Shown: one piece after another, positions 55,643 through 64,000 of the stretch | Numbering within the stretch: the stretch's first letter is position 1 | Layout: the number at the start of each line of letters is the position of its first letter | From: Terasakiispira papahanaumokuakeensis | GTDB lineage: Bacteria; Pseudomonadota; Gammaproteobacteria; Pseudomonadales; Halomonadaceae | Reading direction: 5' to 3' | Assembly (NCBI RefSeq): GCF_001709345.1 | Contig: NZ_MDTQ01000001.1 | Coordinates: 1,711,108-1,775,107 of the forward strand | DNA: 64,000 nucleotides | The notes under the pieces: model-generated | Seen by the model: only the letters and a program-made list of their open reading frames with translations | What the model was told of the DNA's origin: nothing | Database searches by the model: none | Position numbers and translations under genes: made by a program

Positions 55643-56593
55643 ATGCCGACCCCCTCTCAGATGTCGCAAGACCCCGCATCATCACAAGCACAATCAACAC
55701 AAACACGATCATCACAAACACGATCATCACAAACACAATCGTCATCAGCACTGTCATCACCATATCAAGCATCACTACAGCAACACTATGCCCCCGCACA
55801 ACTCATTGAGCATTTGCGAGAAACGCTGATCGCGGAAGGCCTGAATCCGGAGCAACTCACGCCTGATGACACTGCCGCAATTGACCAGCTTCACCTCGGT
55901 GGTCGGCATGCAAGTCGCCAGTTGGCACAGTGGGGTGATATTCAACAAGAACAGCAAGTACTGGATATTGGGTGTGGCCCTGGCGGTGCCAGTCGACTGC
56001 TCGCTGCGGAGCTGGGTTGCCAAGTCATCGGCGTCGATTTAACGCCCCGCTTTATTGAAATGGCGCAATGGCTCAATAAAGCCACAGGGTTAGATGACAA
56101 AGTGAGCTGTTTAACCGCCGATGCCTGCCAGCTTCCCCTTGCAGATCAAAGTGTTGATGTGATTTGGAGTCAACATACCTTAATGAATATTGAGAATCAG
56201 CCCCGGCTGATGCATGAGATCCGTCGTGTCTGCAAACCCCAAGGCCGTTTATTGCTACATGAAATTGTTCAAGGTGATAACCCTGAGCCCTTACTCTTGC
56301 CCGTTCCTTGGGCAAGAGAACCCGCCCATAGCCATTTGATGACACTGGATACATTGAGCACTCAACTTGAGGCCCATCACTGGCAAATTAACGCCATTGA
56401 AGATATTTCCGAAAACGCCCTGCAATGGCGGCAAAAACACTTAGAACGCGAATCACGTGGGCAACCGACAATCCTCACGCCACAGCTGATCTTTGGCCCC
56501 GACTTCACAAGCATGACCCATAACTTGATTCACAACTTGCAAAGCGATCGTATTCGTATCATTGCACTGCATGCGCAGCTCGGCGAAGCATAA
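55643..56593 (+). CDS. SAM-dependent class I methyltransferase with repeat N-terminal tail
   Basis: A 316-aa methyltransferase. The SAM-binding core has VLDIGCGPGGASRLLA (motif I), VIGVDLTPRFIEMAQ, and LPLADQSVDVIWSQHTLMNI. Sequence around GGRHASRQLAQWG and LLLHEIVQGDN recalls sarcosine/dimethylglycine-type N-methyltransferases and other small-molecule enzymes; the substrate is not certain. The first 40 residues are low-complexity Ser/Gln/Thr from a 15-bp DNA repeat and should be disordered. ATG at 55643 has AGAAGG at 8 bases. It stands alone between tRNA-Pro and the dipeptide operon. Confidence 0.85.
   Translation: MPTPSQMSQDPASSQAQSTQTRSSQTRSSQTQSSSALSSPYQASLQQHYAPAQLIEHLRETLIAEGLNPEQLTPDDTAAIDQLHLGGRHASRQLAQWGDIQQEQQVLDIGCGPGGASRLLAAELGCQVIGVDLTPRFIEMAQWLNKATGLDDKVSCLTADACQLPLADQSVDVIWSQHTLMNIENQPRLMHEIRRVCKPQGRLLLHEIVQGDNPEPLLLPVPWAREPAHSHLMTLDTLSTQLEAHHWQINAIEDISENALQWRQKHLERESRGQPTILTPQLIFGPDFTSMTHNLIHNLQSDRIRIIALHAQLGEA
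55679..55753 (+). repeat. 15-bp in-frame tandem repeat, five units
   Basis: Units TCATCACAAGCACAA, TCAACACAAACACGA, TCATCACAAACACGA, TCATCACAAACACAA and TCGTCATCAGCACTG encode the SSQTR/SSQTQ repeats of the methyltransferase N-terminus. Confidence 0.9.
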
Positions 56594-57242
56594 CCTTTCG
56601 GGCCATGTGTATCATGCGGCCACTTTCATCTAGGCATTAAGTCTAACCCCCACGATCAATAACCCCATCGCCTCAGACGGACGTTTTCTCCGCTGAGGCG
56701 ATAGAGGATATTCGAAGATCGCGCTTGCTGGCCTGTTAAAGCGGCCTTTTGTCATCAGTGCGCCAACAAAGCGCAATCATCGGTCATTTAGCATCATAAA
56801 GAGTCATTCATGATCTGAATTAAGACCAGTTGTAAATTCGATTGCCTAATCACACACCATGTCGGTAGCGTGTCAACTGTTGCGTAAAAGTCGACAGTGA
56901 TGGATGACAAGGTCATTCATTTAACGAGACCGCATGATGAGCAGTCGATCGTGATGTGCAAATATAGCAAGGATCACGCTGAAGGATTGAGACTCACCTC
57001 CACTGCGCGATTCGAAATTCAAACATTCGGCTGTTTTAAACGGACAACAGGCGAGACACAAGGCGTCTATAGAACAACAACAAACCACAAACCCGAATAG
57101 GGACCCAAATCACGCATGGCTTAGATCTCATGCTGCGACCGAGCACATCAGCATCCAAGCCTTAATCACACTTTAAAAACTGATAACAATCTAAAGCTAA
57201 CAATAACCAAAACACTTGACGACTTAATAGACGGATCGACCC
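56594..57242. other. 649-bp gap upstream of the dipeptide transport operon
   Basis: The largest gap in the window. It holds a hairpin at 56667-56702 and must contain the promoter and any operator for the dpp-like operon, none of which I can identify with confidence. A 67-codon reading frame at 56897-57100 has no ribosome-binding site or recognisable product and was not accepted. Confidence 0.6.
56667..56702 (+). terminator. Terminator-like hairpin after the methyltransferase gene
   Basis: ATCGCCTCAG and CTGAGGCGAT form a perfect 10-bp stem, with CGGA/TCCG pairing further in. No T-run follows. Confidence 0.5.
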
Positions 57243-58799
57243 ATGAAAAAAACTTTAACCGCTCTAGCCGCCGGTGCGGCCCTGACCTTGGGAAGCTTAA
57301 CGGCACAGGCCACAACGCTTCGAATGGCTTATGATTCAGACCCCGTCACACTGGACATTCAAGAGCAGTTATCCGGTGCGACACTGCAACTCTCCCATAT
57401 GACGTTTGATCCATTGGTACGCTGGACGAAGGATCTCCAGTTTGAGCCCCGTTTGGCTGAATCCTGGGAGCGCATTGATGAAAACACCATGCGTTTTAAA
57501 CTGCGCCAAGGGGTTCACTTCCACAGCGGCAATACCTTGACGGCGACAGATGTGGCCTGGACGTTTGAGCGCTTGAAAAACAGCCCGGATTTTAAGGCCA
57601 TTTTTGCGCCCTTCTCCGGCATCAAAGTAATTGATGATTACACCTTTGAATTGATCACGGCTGAGCCTTATCCACTGGTGCTTAACGCGGCGACTTATCT
57701 ATTCCCGATGGATCACGCTTTTTACAGCGGTAAAGATGAGAGCGGGCACCCGAAAAGCGAAATCGTGAAGCATGGTAACTCTTACGCTTCAACACACTTA
57801 TCCGGAACAGGTCCTTACACCGTCACTGAACGCCAGCAAGGCGTACGTGTTGAGTTCCAGCGCTTTGATGATTACTGGGACAAAAGCTCGCCTGGCAATG
57901 TCGATAAAATCATCCTCACGCCGATTAAAGAAAATGCCACTCGCGTTTCAGCCTTGTTGTCTGGCGGCGTCGATTATATTGCCCCGGTGCCGCCGACTGA
58001 CCTAGAGCGTATCCGTCGCGATGATAATTCCGAGCTGGTGACCATGAGTGGCACTCGCATCATTATGATGCAGATGAATCAACAACGCGTTGAGGCCTTT
58101 AAAGATCGCCGCGTGCGTCAGGCCATCGCTTATGCGGTCAATCAGGAAGGGATTGCCGCCAAGATCATGAAGGGGTTTGCAACACCCGCAGCGCAGCTCT
58201 CACCTGAAGGCTACCTGGGCCATAACCCCGATCTCAAACCACGCTATGATCTAGAGAAAGCTAAAGCCCTGATGGCAGAGGCCGGTTACGCCGATGGTTT
58301 CACTATTACCATGATGGCGCCCAATAACCGTTATGTGAATGATGCCAAAATTGCCCAGGCTGTTGCAGCCATGCTGGCGCGGATTAACATCAAAGTCGAT
58401 CTCAAAACCCTGCCTAAAGCCCAATATTGGCCAGAATTTGACAACCGCTCGGCAGATATCATGATGATTGGTTGGCACTCCGATACTGAGGATTCCACCA
58501 ACTTCTACGAGTTCCTGACCATGTGCCCAGATACAGCCACCGGCAGCGGCCAGTACAACTCCGGCCAATACTGTAACCCTGACATTGATCGTGAAGTTCG
58601 TGCAACCAACACCGAGACCGATGTCGACAAGCGGGCAGCGATGCTGAAAGACATTGAGCAAAAACTTTACGATGATGCCGCCTTTATCCCACTCCATTGG
58701 CAAGATCTGGCTTGGGCATCTCGAAAAGGTGTTGAGATTGAGCCCGTCATCAATGTCATGAACTTCCCCTACCTCGGCGACTTGGTGATCAAGGAATAA
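57243..58799 (+). CDS. Dipeptide/oligopeptide ABC transporter, periplasmic binding protein
   Basis: A 518-aa family 5 solute-binding protein. A signal peptide ends near LTAQA; the mature start TTLRMAYDSDPVTLDIQ and internal segments such as LRQGVHFHSGNTLTATDVAWTFERL and GTGPYTVTERQQG (quoted in part) are typical of DppA-type proteins. It delivers peptides to the inner-membrane channel. It is first of a five-gene operon with two permeases and two ATPases. The C-terminal codons and stop are part of a tandem duplication. Peptide specificity is not readable; nickel, heme or opine use also occurs in this family. Confidence 0.93.
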   Translation: MKKTLTALAAGAALTLGSLTAQATTLRMAYDSDPVTLDIQEQLSGATLQLSHMTFDPLVRWTKDLQFEPRLAESWERIDENTMRFKLRQGVHFHSGNTLTATDVAWTFERLKNSPDFKAIFAPFSGIKVIDDYTFELITAEPYPLVLNAATYLFPMDHAFYSGKDESGHPKSEIVKHGNSYASTHLSGTGPYTVTERQQGVRVEFQRFDDYWDKSSPGNVDKIILTPIKENATRVSALLSGGVDYIAPVPPTDLERIRRDDNSELVTMSGTRIIMMQMNQQRVEAFKDRRVRQAIAYAVNQEGIAAKIMKGFATPAAQLSPEGYLGHNPDLKPRYDLEKAKALMAEAGYADGFTITMMAPNNRYVNDAKIAQAVAAMLARINIKVDLKTLPKAQYWPEFDNRSADIMMIGWHSDTEDSTNFYEFLTMCPDTATGSGQYNSGQYCNPDIDREVRATNTETDVDKRAAMLKDIEQKLYDDAAFIPLHWQDLAWASRKGVEIEPVINVMNFPYLGDLVIKE

Positions 58800-58827
58800 C
58801 CAAGCCATCAAGGAATCAACCAAGTCC
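58788..58827. repeat. Tandem duplication of about 20 bp spanning the stop codon of the binding-protein gene
   Basis: ATCAAGGAATAACCAAGCC is followed by ATCAAGGAATCAACCAAGTCC, the second copy carrying two single-base insertions. The first copy contains the last sense codons and the TAA. Confidence 0.75.
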
Positions 58828-58901
58828 ATTCCTTAGCCGCATCTCAGTGCCACCTATAGCGGTGGTACTGAGATCCCAAGTTTCATTCAGGGTTATTTTA
58901 C

Positions 58902-59948
58902 ATGATTGCATTTCTGGTCCAGCGTATCTCCCATGCGCTGCTGGTGATGTTCGTGATCAGTTTGATCAGCTTCGCCATCCAAGACAGCCTGGGCGACCCG
59001 TTACGTGAGATGGTCGGTCAATCCGTCTCGCAAGAAGAACGAGACGCCTTACGTGAAGAACTGGGCTTGAATGATCCCTTTCTGGTGCAGTATTGGCGCT
59101 TTGCCACCCATGCTTTGCAAGGTGATCTAGGCGACTCTTATTTCTACAAAGAGCCTGCGCTGAGTGTGATCTCGCAACACCTACCAGCCACCTTAGAACT
59201 GGTCATTTGCGCCGCGTTGATCATCATTCTGCTGTCGATTCCTATCGGAGTTTATGCGGCAATCAAACCCCGAAGTCCGCTCTCCAAAGCCTTTATGGGG
59301 GTGTCCATTGTCGGTATTTCAATCCCGGTGTTCTTAACGGCGATTGTATTGATTCAATTGTTTTCTATCGGCGTCACTGTCCATTGGTTTCCGCAGGAAA
59401 CTGGCTGGGGGGCTTGGTTGAATGACTTTTTTTCAACGGATGGCGGCATGCCTTCTTATGGGCGTGGCGAGAGTCTAGTCCACTTATTCGGCAGCTGGGA
59501 TACGAATTTTCTGACCCTTAATGGTCTCAACCACTTGATTCTCCCCGCCATTTCACTGGCTTCGATCATGCTACCGCTGTTTATTCGGCTGATTCGGGCT
59601 GAAATGCTAGAAGTGCTGCAAAGCGACTATATCCGATTTGCTCGTGCCAAAGGCTTGCCCATGGGCCGCGTTTATTTCTTACATGCGTTGAAAAATACCA
59701 TGCTCCCGGTGATTACGGTGGGCGGTGTTCAAATTGGCACCATGGTGGCCTACACCATTTTGACTGAAACCGTTTTCCAGTGGCCCGGTATGGGGTTGAT
59801 GTTTTTAGAAGCGATTACCCGCAGTGATATCCCCCTGATTGTGGCTTACCTGATGGTCGTTGGGGTGATTTTTGTGGTGACGAATACGCTGGTTGATCTG
59901 ATCTATGGTCTGGTCAATCCCACGGTTAAACTGACAGGTAAGAAGTGA
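58902..59948 (+). CDS. Dipeptide ABC transporter permease, DppB-type
   Basis: A 348-aa inner-membrane permease with about six helices and the N-terminal conserved AFLVQRISHALLVMFVISLI segment. The cytoplasmic EAA loop reads YIRFARAKGLPMGRVYFLHA, the ATPase contact. It begins about 100 bp after the binding protein and overlaps the next permease at the stop. Together with DppC it forms the heterodimeric channel. Confidence 0.95.
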   Translation: MIAFLVQRISHALLVMFVISLISFAIQDSLGDPLREMVGQSVSQEERDALREELGLNDPFLVQYWRFATHALQGDLGDSYFYKEPALSVISQHLPATLELVICAALIIILLSIPIGVYAAIKPRSPLSKAFMGVSIVGISIPVFLTAIVLIQLFSIGVTVHWFPQETGWGAWLNDFFSTDGGMPSYGRGESLVHLFGSWDTNFLTLNGLNHLILPAISLASIMLPLFIRLIRAEMLEVLQSDYIRFARAKGLPMGRVYFLHALKNTMLPVITVGGVQIGTMVAYTILTETVFQWPGMGLMFLEAITRSDIPLIVAYLMVVGVIFVVTNTLVDLIYGLVNPTVKLTGKK

Positions 59949-60898
59949 TGACGCCTTCAACAACGACAACTCAAGTGGTGCCTACGCGTTGGCAACGCTT
60001 TCGAGCCTCCTATTTATTTTATAGCTTTAAGCGCGACCGGGTGGCGCAGATCAGCTTACTGATCTTTGTGGCGTTAGTGCTGGCCGCCTTCAGTGCCCCA
60101 CTGATTGCCCCAACCGACCCTTACGATCTGGCCCAGATTGATATCTTGAACTCTGAACTGCCGCCGGTCTGGATGGAAGGCAGTGATCCCGCCTTTTTAC
60201 TCGGCACTGATGCCCAAGGGCGTGACTTGTTGTCCACCATTCTTTATGGCGCGCGTGTCTCGCTATTGATTGGCTTTGGTGCCGTCATGCTACAAGGCCT
60301 GCTGGGTATCCTATTTGGCCTTTTAGCGGGTTATTACGGGGGACGCATTGATGCCGTGTTAATGCGAATAGCCGATATTCAGCTGTCGTTTTCAACCCTG
60401 ATGGTGGCCATCGTCGTGGGTGCGATCTTCAAAGCCACCTTCGGTAATTTAATGTTCGGCGAGGTGGCCGTACTGATCTTGATACTGATTATCGGGATCG
60501 CTGAATGGCCTCAGATCGCACGCACGGTACGCGCTTCGGTGTTGGCCGAGAAGAGCAAAGAATATGTCGATGCCTCACGAGTGATGGGCTTCGGTTCGGC
60601 TCGCATCATGTTCCGCCATATTTTGCCCAACACCCTCTCCCCGATTTTTGTCATCGCGACGGTGCAAATTGCTAACGCCATTATTTCCGAAGCGGCACTC
60701 TCCTTTCTGGGCCTAGGGATGCCGGAGACGCAACCCTCTCTGGGCTCATTGATTAAATCAGGTTTTGATTATATTCAAAGTGGCTCCTGGTGGATCACCC
60801 TCGTACCGGGTCTGGTGCTGGTCGTGCTCGTATTGGTCGTCAACTTATTAGGTGACTGGTTACGAGATGTGATGAATCCGCGGCTGTACAAAGGTTAA
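59948..60898 (+). CDS. Dipeptide ABC transporter permease, DppC-type
   Basis: A 316-aa permease with the oligopeptide-permease N-terminal segment and an EAA loop (YVDASRVMGFGSARIMFRHIL). HLLGTDAQGRD-type sequence, here LLGTDAQGRDLLS, is diagnostic of DppC/OppC. The ATG at 59948 shares a base with the dppB stop (TGATG), so coupling is likely; a GTG at 59945 is the alternative. Confidence 0.94.
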   Translation: MTPSTTTTQVVPTRWQRFRASYLFYSFKRDRVAQISLLIFVALVLAAFSAPLIAPTDPYDLAQIDILNSELPPVWMEGSDPAFLLGTDAQGRDLLSTILYGARVSLLIGFGAVMLQGLLGILFGLLAGYYGGRIDAVLMRIADIQLSFSTLMVAIVVGAIFKATFGNLMFGEVAVLILILIIGIAEWPQIARTVRASVLAEKSKEYVDASRVMGFGSARIMFRHILPNTLSPIFVIATVQIANAIISEAALSFLGLGMPETQPSLGSLIKSGFDYIQSGSWWITLVPGLVLVVLVLVVNLLGDWLRDVMNPRLYKG

Positions 60899-60948
60899 TT
60901 CAGCCCAGGCGAACCGAACTAGGCCCAATGAAACAAAGGGGATCATAA

Positions 60949-61935
60949 ATGGCGCTTTTAGAAGTCAATCATTTGGATGTGCGCTTCGCCCTGCGTGGCG
61001 GTGATATCCAAGCACTGCGCGATGTCAGCTTTAGCTTGGATCGTGGTGAACGGCTGGGCATTGTCGGCGAATCCGGCGCGGGTAAATCAGTGGCGGCCTT
61101 TTCAATACTGAATCTGATCGCCCAACCTGGCTATATTGCCGGGGGTGATATTCATTTTGATGGCCAGACCCTATCCGCCATGAGCGAGCATCAATTACGT
61201 CAGATCAGGGGCCATCGGATCTCAATGATTTTTCAAGATCCGATGATGACACTCAATCCGGTACTCTCGATTGGTGAGCAGATGGTGGAATGCTTACGCG
61301 CTCACCGACGCATCAGCCATCGTGAAGCTCGAGAGATTGCGCTAGACCGGCTCAAGCAAGTCCAGATTCCATCACCGCAAAAACGGTTGGATCAATACCC
61401 GCATGAACTGTCAGGGGGGATGCGCCAGCGTATTATCATTGCGATTGCGCTGCTGTTAGACCCCGACATTATCATTGCTGATGAGCCCACCACCGCGCTG
61501 GACGTCACTATTCAAGCCGAAATCATGGCCTTGCTACTGGAGCTGTGTGAACAACATAACGTCGCGCTAATGCTCATTACCCACGATCTTGGGGTGGTCT
61601 CACAAGTCACCCAGCGCACGCTGGTGATGTATGCCGGTCGTATCATTGAACAGGGCCCCACCAAAGAAATTATTAATGATGCCCAACACCCTTATACCCA
61701 AGGGTTGATCAATGCCCTGCCCCAGATGGCAGACCCAGGCCAACGCTTAAATCAGATTCGTGGCGCGATGCCTTCACTGAACGCGATTCCTAGCGGCTGT
61801 GCGTTTAATCCTCGCTGCGATTTTGCCACGGAACATTGCCGTCACGTCATGCCTGAATTTGTCACCTCAGGGGGCTGTCAGGTGGCGTGCCATATGGTGA
61901 GAGAAATGATTGAGGAGGCACAGCACCATGCCTGA
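60949..61935 (+). CDS. Dipeptide ABC transporter ATPase, DppD-type
   Basis: A 328-aa ATPase. Walker A is GESGAGKSV (about 41-49), the signature is LSGGMRQRI and Walker B is [11 protein letters not shown], followed by the His switch ITHDLGVV. The C-terminal oligopeptide-ABC extension contains the cysteine-rich [15 protein letters not shown], typical of DppD/F where it may bind an iron-sulfur cluster. GGGG precedes the ATG. It overlaps the next gene by 8 bases. Confidence 0.95.
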   Translation: MALLEVNHLDVRFALRGGDIQALRDVSFSLDRGERLGIVGESGAGKSVAAFSILNLIAQPGYIAGGDIHFDGQTLSAMSEHQLRQIRGHRISMIFQDPMMTLNPVLSIGEQMVECLRAHRRISHREAREIALDRLKQVQIPSPQKRLDQYPHELSGGMRQRIIIAIALLLDPDIIIADEPTTALDVTIQAEIMALLLELCEQHNVALMLITHDLGVVSQVTQRTLVMYAGRIIEQGPTKEIINDAQHPYTQGLINALPQMADPGQRLNQIRGAMPSLNAIPSGCAFNPRCDFATEHCRHVMPEFVTSGGCQVACHMVREMIEEAQHHA

Positions 61936-62995
61936 TGTCACGACCCACAAGACGACAAACGCTGAGGCCTCAATGCAACCATCGACTGAGACCCAAACGC
62001 TGGTGCGCATACAGGATCTGGAAAAACGTTTCGACCTTTCCGGCAGCTGGCTCGAACAGTTGCAATTCAAAGAGGGTAAGCTGCAACGCCACCAAGAGTT
62101 TGTCCACGCGATCAATGGCGTCACCCTTGAGGTACAAAAAGGAGAAGCCTTGTGCGTGGTGGGCGAATCCGGCTGTGGTAAATCCACCGTAGCGCGCACG
62201 GTGATGGGCTTGATCAGCCCCTCAGGTGGAGAAATTCACTATGATGGCCAGCGTATTGATCATTTACCCGCCAAAGCCATGCTGCCCTACCGTCGGCGTA
62301 TGCAAATGATCTTCCAGAATCCTTATGCCTCACTCAACCCGAGGATGACGATTCAACAAACCCTAGAAGAGCCCTTGAGGTTTCATCAGCCAGGTCTTAA
62401 TCCCAGTGAAGTCGGTGATAAAGTCCACGAAGTGATGCATGCGGTCGGGATTAATCCGGATTGGGGAAAGCGTTACGCCCATGAATTTTCTGGCGGGCAG
62501 CGTCAGCGTATATCCATTGCTCGCGCACTGGCGGTAGATCCAGAGTTTATCGTCGCAGATGAGCCCATTTCAGCGTTAGATGTCTCCATTCAAGCGCAAG
62601 TACTCAATCTCATGATGGATGCTCAGGAAGCTCGCGGCCTGACCTACTTATTCATCACTCACGACCTCTCAGTAGTCGAACACTTTGGCACACGTGTCGC
62701 GGTCATGTATTTAGGCACTGTCTGTGAGCTGGCTACCACCCGTGAACTGTTTGCCAACCCTCGCCACCCTTATACGCAAGCCTTATTATCAGCCATTCCT
62801 AGGCTCGAAGATGATCGCCCCACCCACATTCGGTTGCAAGGCGAAGTCCCCACCCCAGTCAATCTACCTAGCGGCTGTGTTTTTCATGGTCGCTGCCCTT
62901 ACGCCGACCAACGTTGCCGTACTGAAAAGCCACAACTTATTCCGACGGCAGGCGGTCAAGTCGCCTGCCATGCCGTACAGGAAGGCAGGCTATAA
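61928..62995 (+). CDS. Dipeptide ABC transporter ATPase, DppF-type
   Basis: A 355-aa ATPase, partner of the previous one. Walker A GESGCGKST, Q-loop region FQNPYASLNPRMT, signature FSGGQRQRI, Walker B IVADEPISALD and switch ITHDLSVV are intact, with the C-terminal GCVFHGRCPYADQRC box. ATG at 61928 has AGGAGG at 9 bases; an in-frame TTG at 61910 overlaps that site and is rejected. A hairpin follows the stop. Confidence 0.95.
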   Translation: MPDVTTHKTTNAEASMQPSTETQTLVRIQDLEKRFDLSGSWLEQLQFKEGKLQRHQEFVHAINGVTLEVQKGEALCVVGESGCGKSTVARTVMGLISPSGGEIHYDGQRIDHLPAKAMLPYRRRMQMIFQNPYASLNPRMTIQQTLEEPLRFHQPGLNPSEVGDKVHEVMHAVGINPDWGKRYAHEFSGGQRQRISIARALAVDPEFIVADEPISALDVSIQAQVLNLMMDAQEARGLTYLFITHDLSVVEHFGTRVAVMYLGTVCELATTRELFANPRHPYTQALLSAIPRLEDDRPTHIRLQGEVPTPVNLPSGCVFHGRCPYADQRCRTEKPQLIPTAGGQVACHAVQEGRL

Positions 62996-63030
62996 CAATC
63001 CGGAATAGATTATATTAAGATTTAATGATT

Positions 63031-63054
63031 GACCCTTGGGTGAACTCAAGGGTC
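63031..63054 (+). terminator. Terminator-like hairpin at the end of the dipeptide operon
   Basis: GACCCTTG and CAAGGGTC form an 8-bp stem with an 8-base loop, about 35 bases after the stop. No T-run follows. Confidence 0.5.
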
Positions 63055-63098
63055 GACATTGAAGTAATCGATATTCAAGCAATCGACATGACAACAAT
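63054..63098. repeat. 15-bp unit in three imperfect tandem copies
   Basis: CGACATTGAAGTAAT, CGATATTCAAGCAAT and CGACATGACAACAAT lie between the operon hairpin and the next LysR gene. Confidence 0.75.
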
Positions 63099-63151
63099 AC
63101 GGTCACCAGGCCAATGCGCTATTGCGATTGACCAATACTACTGGGGCAAGC

Positions 63152-64000
63152 ATGGAAATACGCTGGCTTGAGGATTTCATGGCGTTGGCTGAGACTCGTC
63201 ATTTCTCACGAGCAGCCGAACAACAGTATGTCAGCCAGCCGACATTTAGTCGGCGTATAAAGCTACTTGAAGAAGCGATGGGCACCACGCTGATCAATCG
63301 TCAGACGCTGCCTTTATCGCTCACTCGAGAGGGTGAGCTGTTTCTGGGGATGTGCGAAAGAGTCAGCACTGAAGTCAGGGAAACACGAGAGCGAATTGCC
63401 ACACTGCAAGCCGAGGCAGAATCTAAAATTCCGTTTGCAGCGACACAAAGCCTATTTTCTCATTTCTTTCAGGAGTGGGCGCACCAACATCAACTTAAAG
63501 ACCGTCTCGCCCTCAACCTGAAAGCCACCAGCTGGATTGGAGAAGACTACCTGGATGCACTGGACCAAGGGGAATGCGAACTCATTCTGATTTATTGGCA
63601 TGCTGATCTGCCTTGGGCACAACGGCTTGCCAGCCCGCGCTTTCGTTCACTGACGCTGGATCATGAGACACTCGTCCCTTATAGCATCGTTCAAAATAAA
63701 TCGACTCAAAATGATTCGGGACGCAATCATCCAGAAAACAATGATCCAGAACAGCATGTTCCAGTGCATCACGCTGGCGATGGAAGCCCTCGCTTTCAGC
63801 TGCCAGGCACCAGTGAGCGACCAACGCCTTTTATTGGCTACCATCCACGAAGCTTTATGGCTCCCGCCATTGCGGCACATTTGGCGCGGACAGCCACTCA
63901 AACTCATCTGCTTCCTTTAAACGACAATATACAGTCAGCTAATGTCAAATCACTGATTAAACAAGGCTATGGCATGGGTTGGTTGCCCACCCGAATCGCC
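63152..64000 (+). CDS. LysR-family regulator, HypT-like (3' end outside the window)
   Basis: An uninterrupted frame of 283 codons running to the window edge. The start MEIRWLEDFMALAETRHFSR and AAEQQYVSQPTFSRRIKLLE is the LysR winged helix, closest to the HypT type also seen at 36.6 kb. Downstream are QSLFSHFFQEW and LDQGECELILIYWHADLPW, again as in that subgroup. Residues about 181-205 are an Asn/His/Pro-rich insert made of five 15-bp DNA repeats. GGGG is 5-8 bases before the ATG. It follows the dipeptide operon by 156 bp on the same strand and could regulate it, but that is inference. The C-terminal end is missing here. Confidence 0.85.
   Translation, partial: MEIRWLEDFMALAETRHFSRAAEQQYVSQPTFSRRIKLLEEAMGTTLINRQTLPLSLTREGELFLGMCERVSTEVRETRERIATLQAEAESKIPFAATQSLFSHFFQEWAHQHQLKDRLALNLKATSWIGEDYLDALDQGECELILIYWHADLPWAQRLASPRFRSLTLDHETLVPYSIVQNKSTQNDSGRNHPENNDPEQHVPVHHAGDGSPRFQLPGTSERPTPFIGYHPRSFMAPAIAAHLARTATQTHLLPLNDNIQSANVKSLIKQGYGMGWLPTRIA
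63692..63766 (+). repeat. 15-bp in-frame tandem repeat inside the LysR gene, five units
   Basis: CAAAATAAATCGACT, CAAAATGATTCGGGA, CGCAATCATCCAGAA, AACAATGATCCAGAA and CAGCATGTTCCAGTG encode the blocks QNKST, QNDSG, RNHPE, NNDPE and QHVPV. Confidence 0.8.

Noticed and set aside
56897-57100. 67-codon frame upstream of the dipeptide operon
   Set aside because: No ribosome-binding site, no recognisable product, and composition like the surrounding gap.

Overview
The window is 64 kb of a gammaproteobacterial chromosome, almost entirely single-copy core genes with short gaps. The gene order (ruvC-ruvA-ruvB-ybgC-tolQRAB-pal-cpoB), a two-subunit pycA/pycB pyruvate carboxylase beside its LysR regulator, a DUF3141 PHA-synthase-like protein, RNase J and a ppsA/ppsR pair suggest the Halomonadaceae/Oceanospirillales or Pseudomonas side of the class. 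Base composition looks moderate, roughly half GC. This placement is an inference from gene content; no rRNA is present. No phage, insertion sequence, CRISPR array or plasmid function was found.

Layout. 1-8 kb: ppsA (5' end only) and divergent ppsR, a degenerate calcineurin-type phosphoesterase, uvrB with a LexA box, a UDP-glucose-dehydrogenase-like protein lacking its catalytic Cys, galU and cheV. 8-20.7 kb: a long minus-strand block in which fmdB-aspS-yebC lead into ruvC-(TRIC channel)-ruvA-ruvB-ybgC and tolQRAB-pal-cpoB-yciK. 20.8-31.8 kb: a YheT hydrolase, a HIT protein, rlmD, a chemoreceptor, a GNAT-nitrilase fusion, a dicarboxylate/amino-acid symporter and DUF3141. 32-39 kb: pycB-pycA, divergent pycR, a HypT-like LysR regulator and lrgAB. 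39-49.8 kb: proS, a dCache-HAMP-GGDEF-EAL protein, a SpoU/TrmH methyltransferase, a heme monooxygenase with a Fur-like site, a hypothetical protein, a DJ-1/PfpI protein, a histidine phosphatase, and an AraC regulator divergent from an SBF-type symporter. 49.9-55.4 kb: a PDZ-YbjQ fusion, a small ORF, an AT-rich membrane protein, tRNA-Ser(UGA), a cNMP-HDOD protein, RNase J and tRNA-Pro(GGG). 55.6-64 kb: a methyltransferase, a complete dipeptide ABC operon (dppABCDF-like) and a truncated HypT-like LysR gene.

Functionally the window covers gluconeogenesis and anaplerosis (ppsA/ppsR, pycAB), envelope integrity (Tol-Pal), DNA repair (uvrB, ruvABC), translation (aspS, proS, rlmD, trmH-like, two tRNAs), signalling (cheV, MCP, EAL protein, HDOD protein) and uptake of peptides and dicarboxylates.

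The most unusual signal is not a gene. Many intergenic gaps carry short tandem duplications of about 12-21 bp in 2-5 copies, each with a different sequence. Three coding regions (rlmD N-terminus, the methyltransferase N-terminus and an insert in the last LysR protein) carry the same kind of repeat with a period of exactly 15 bp, which keeps the frame. Other points of note are two apparent pseudoenzymes (UGDH-like and phosphoesterase-like), a TRIC channel gene inside the ruv operon, the PDZ-YbjQ fusion, and palindromes sitting on the stop codons of cheV and rlmD.
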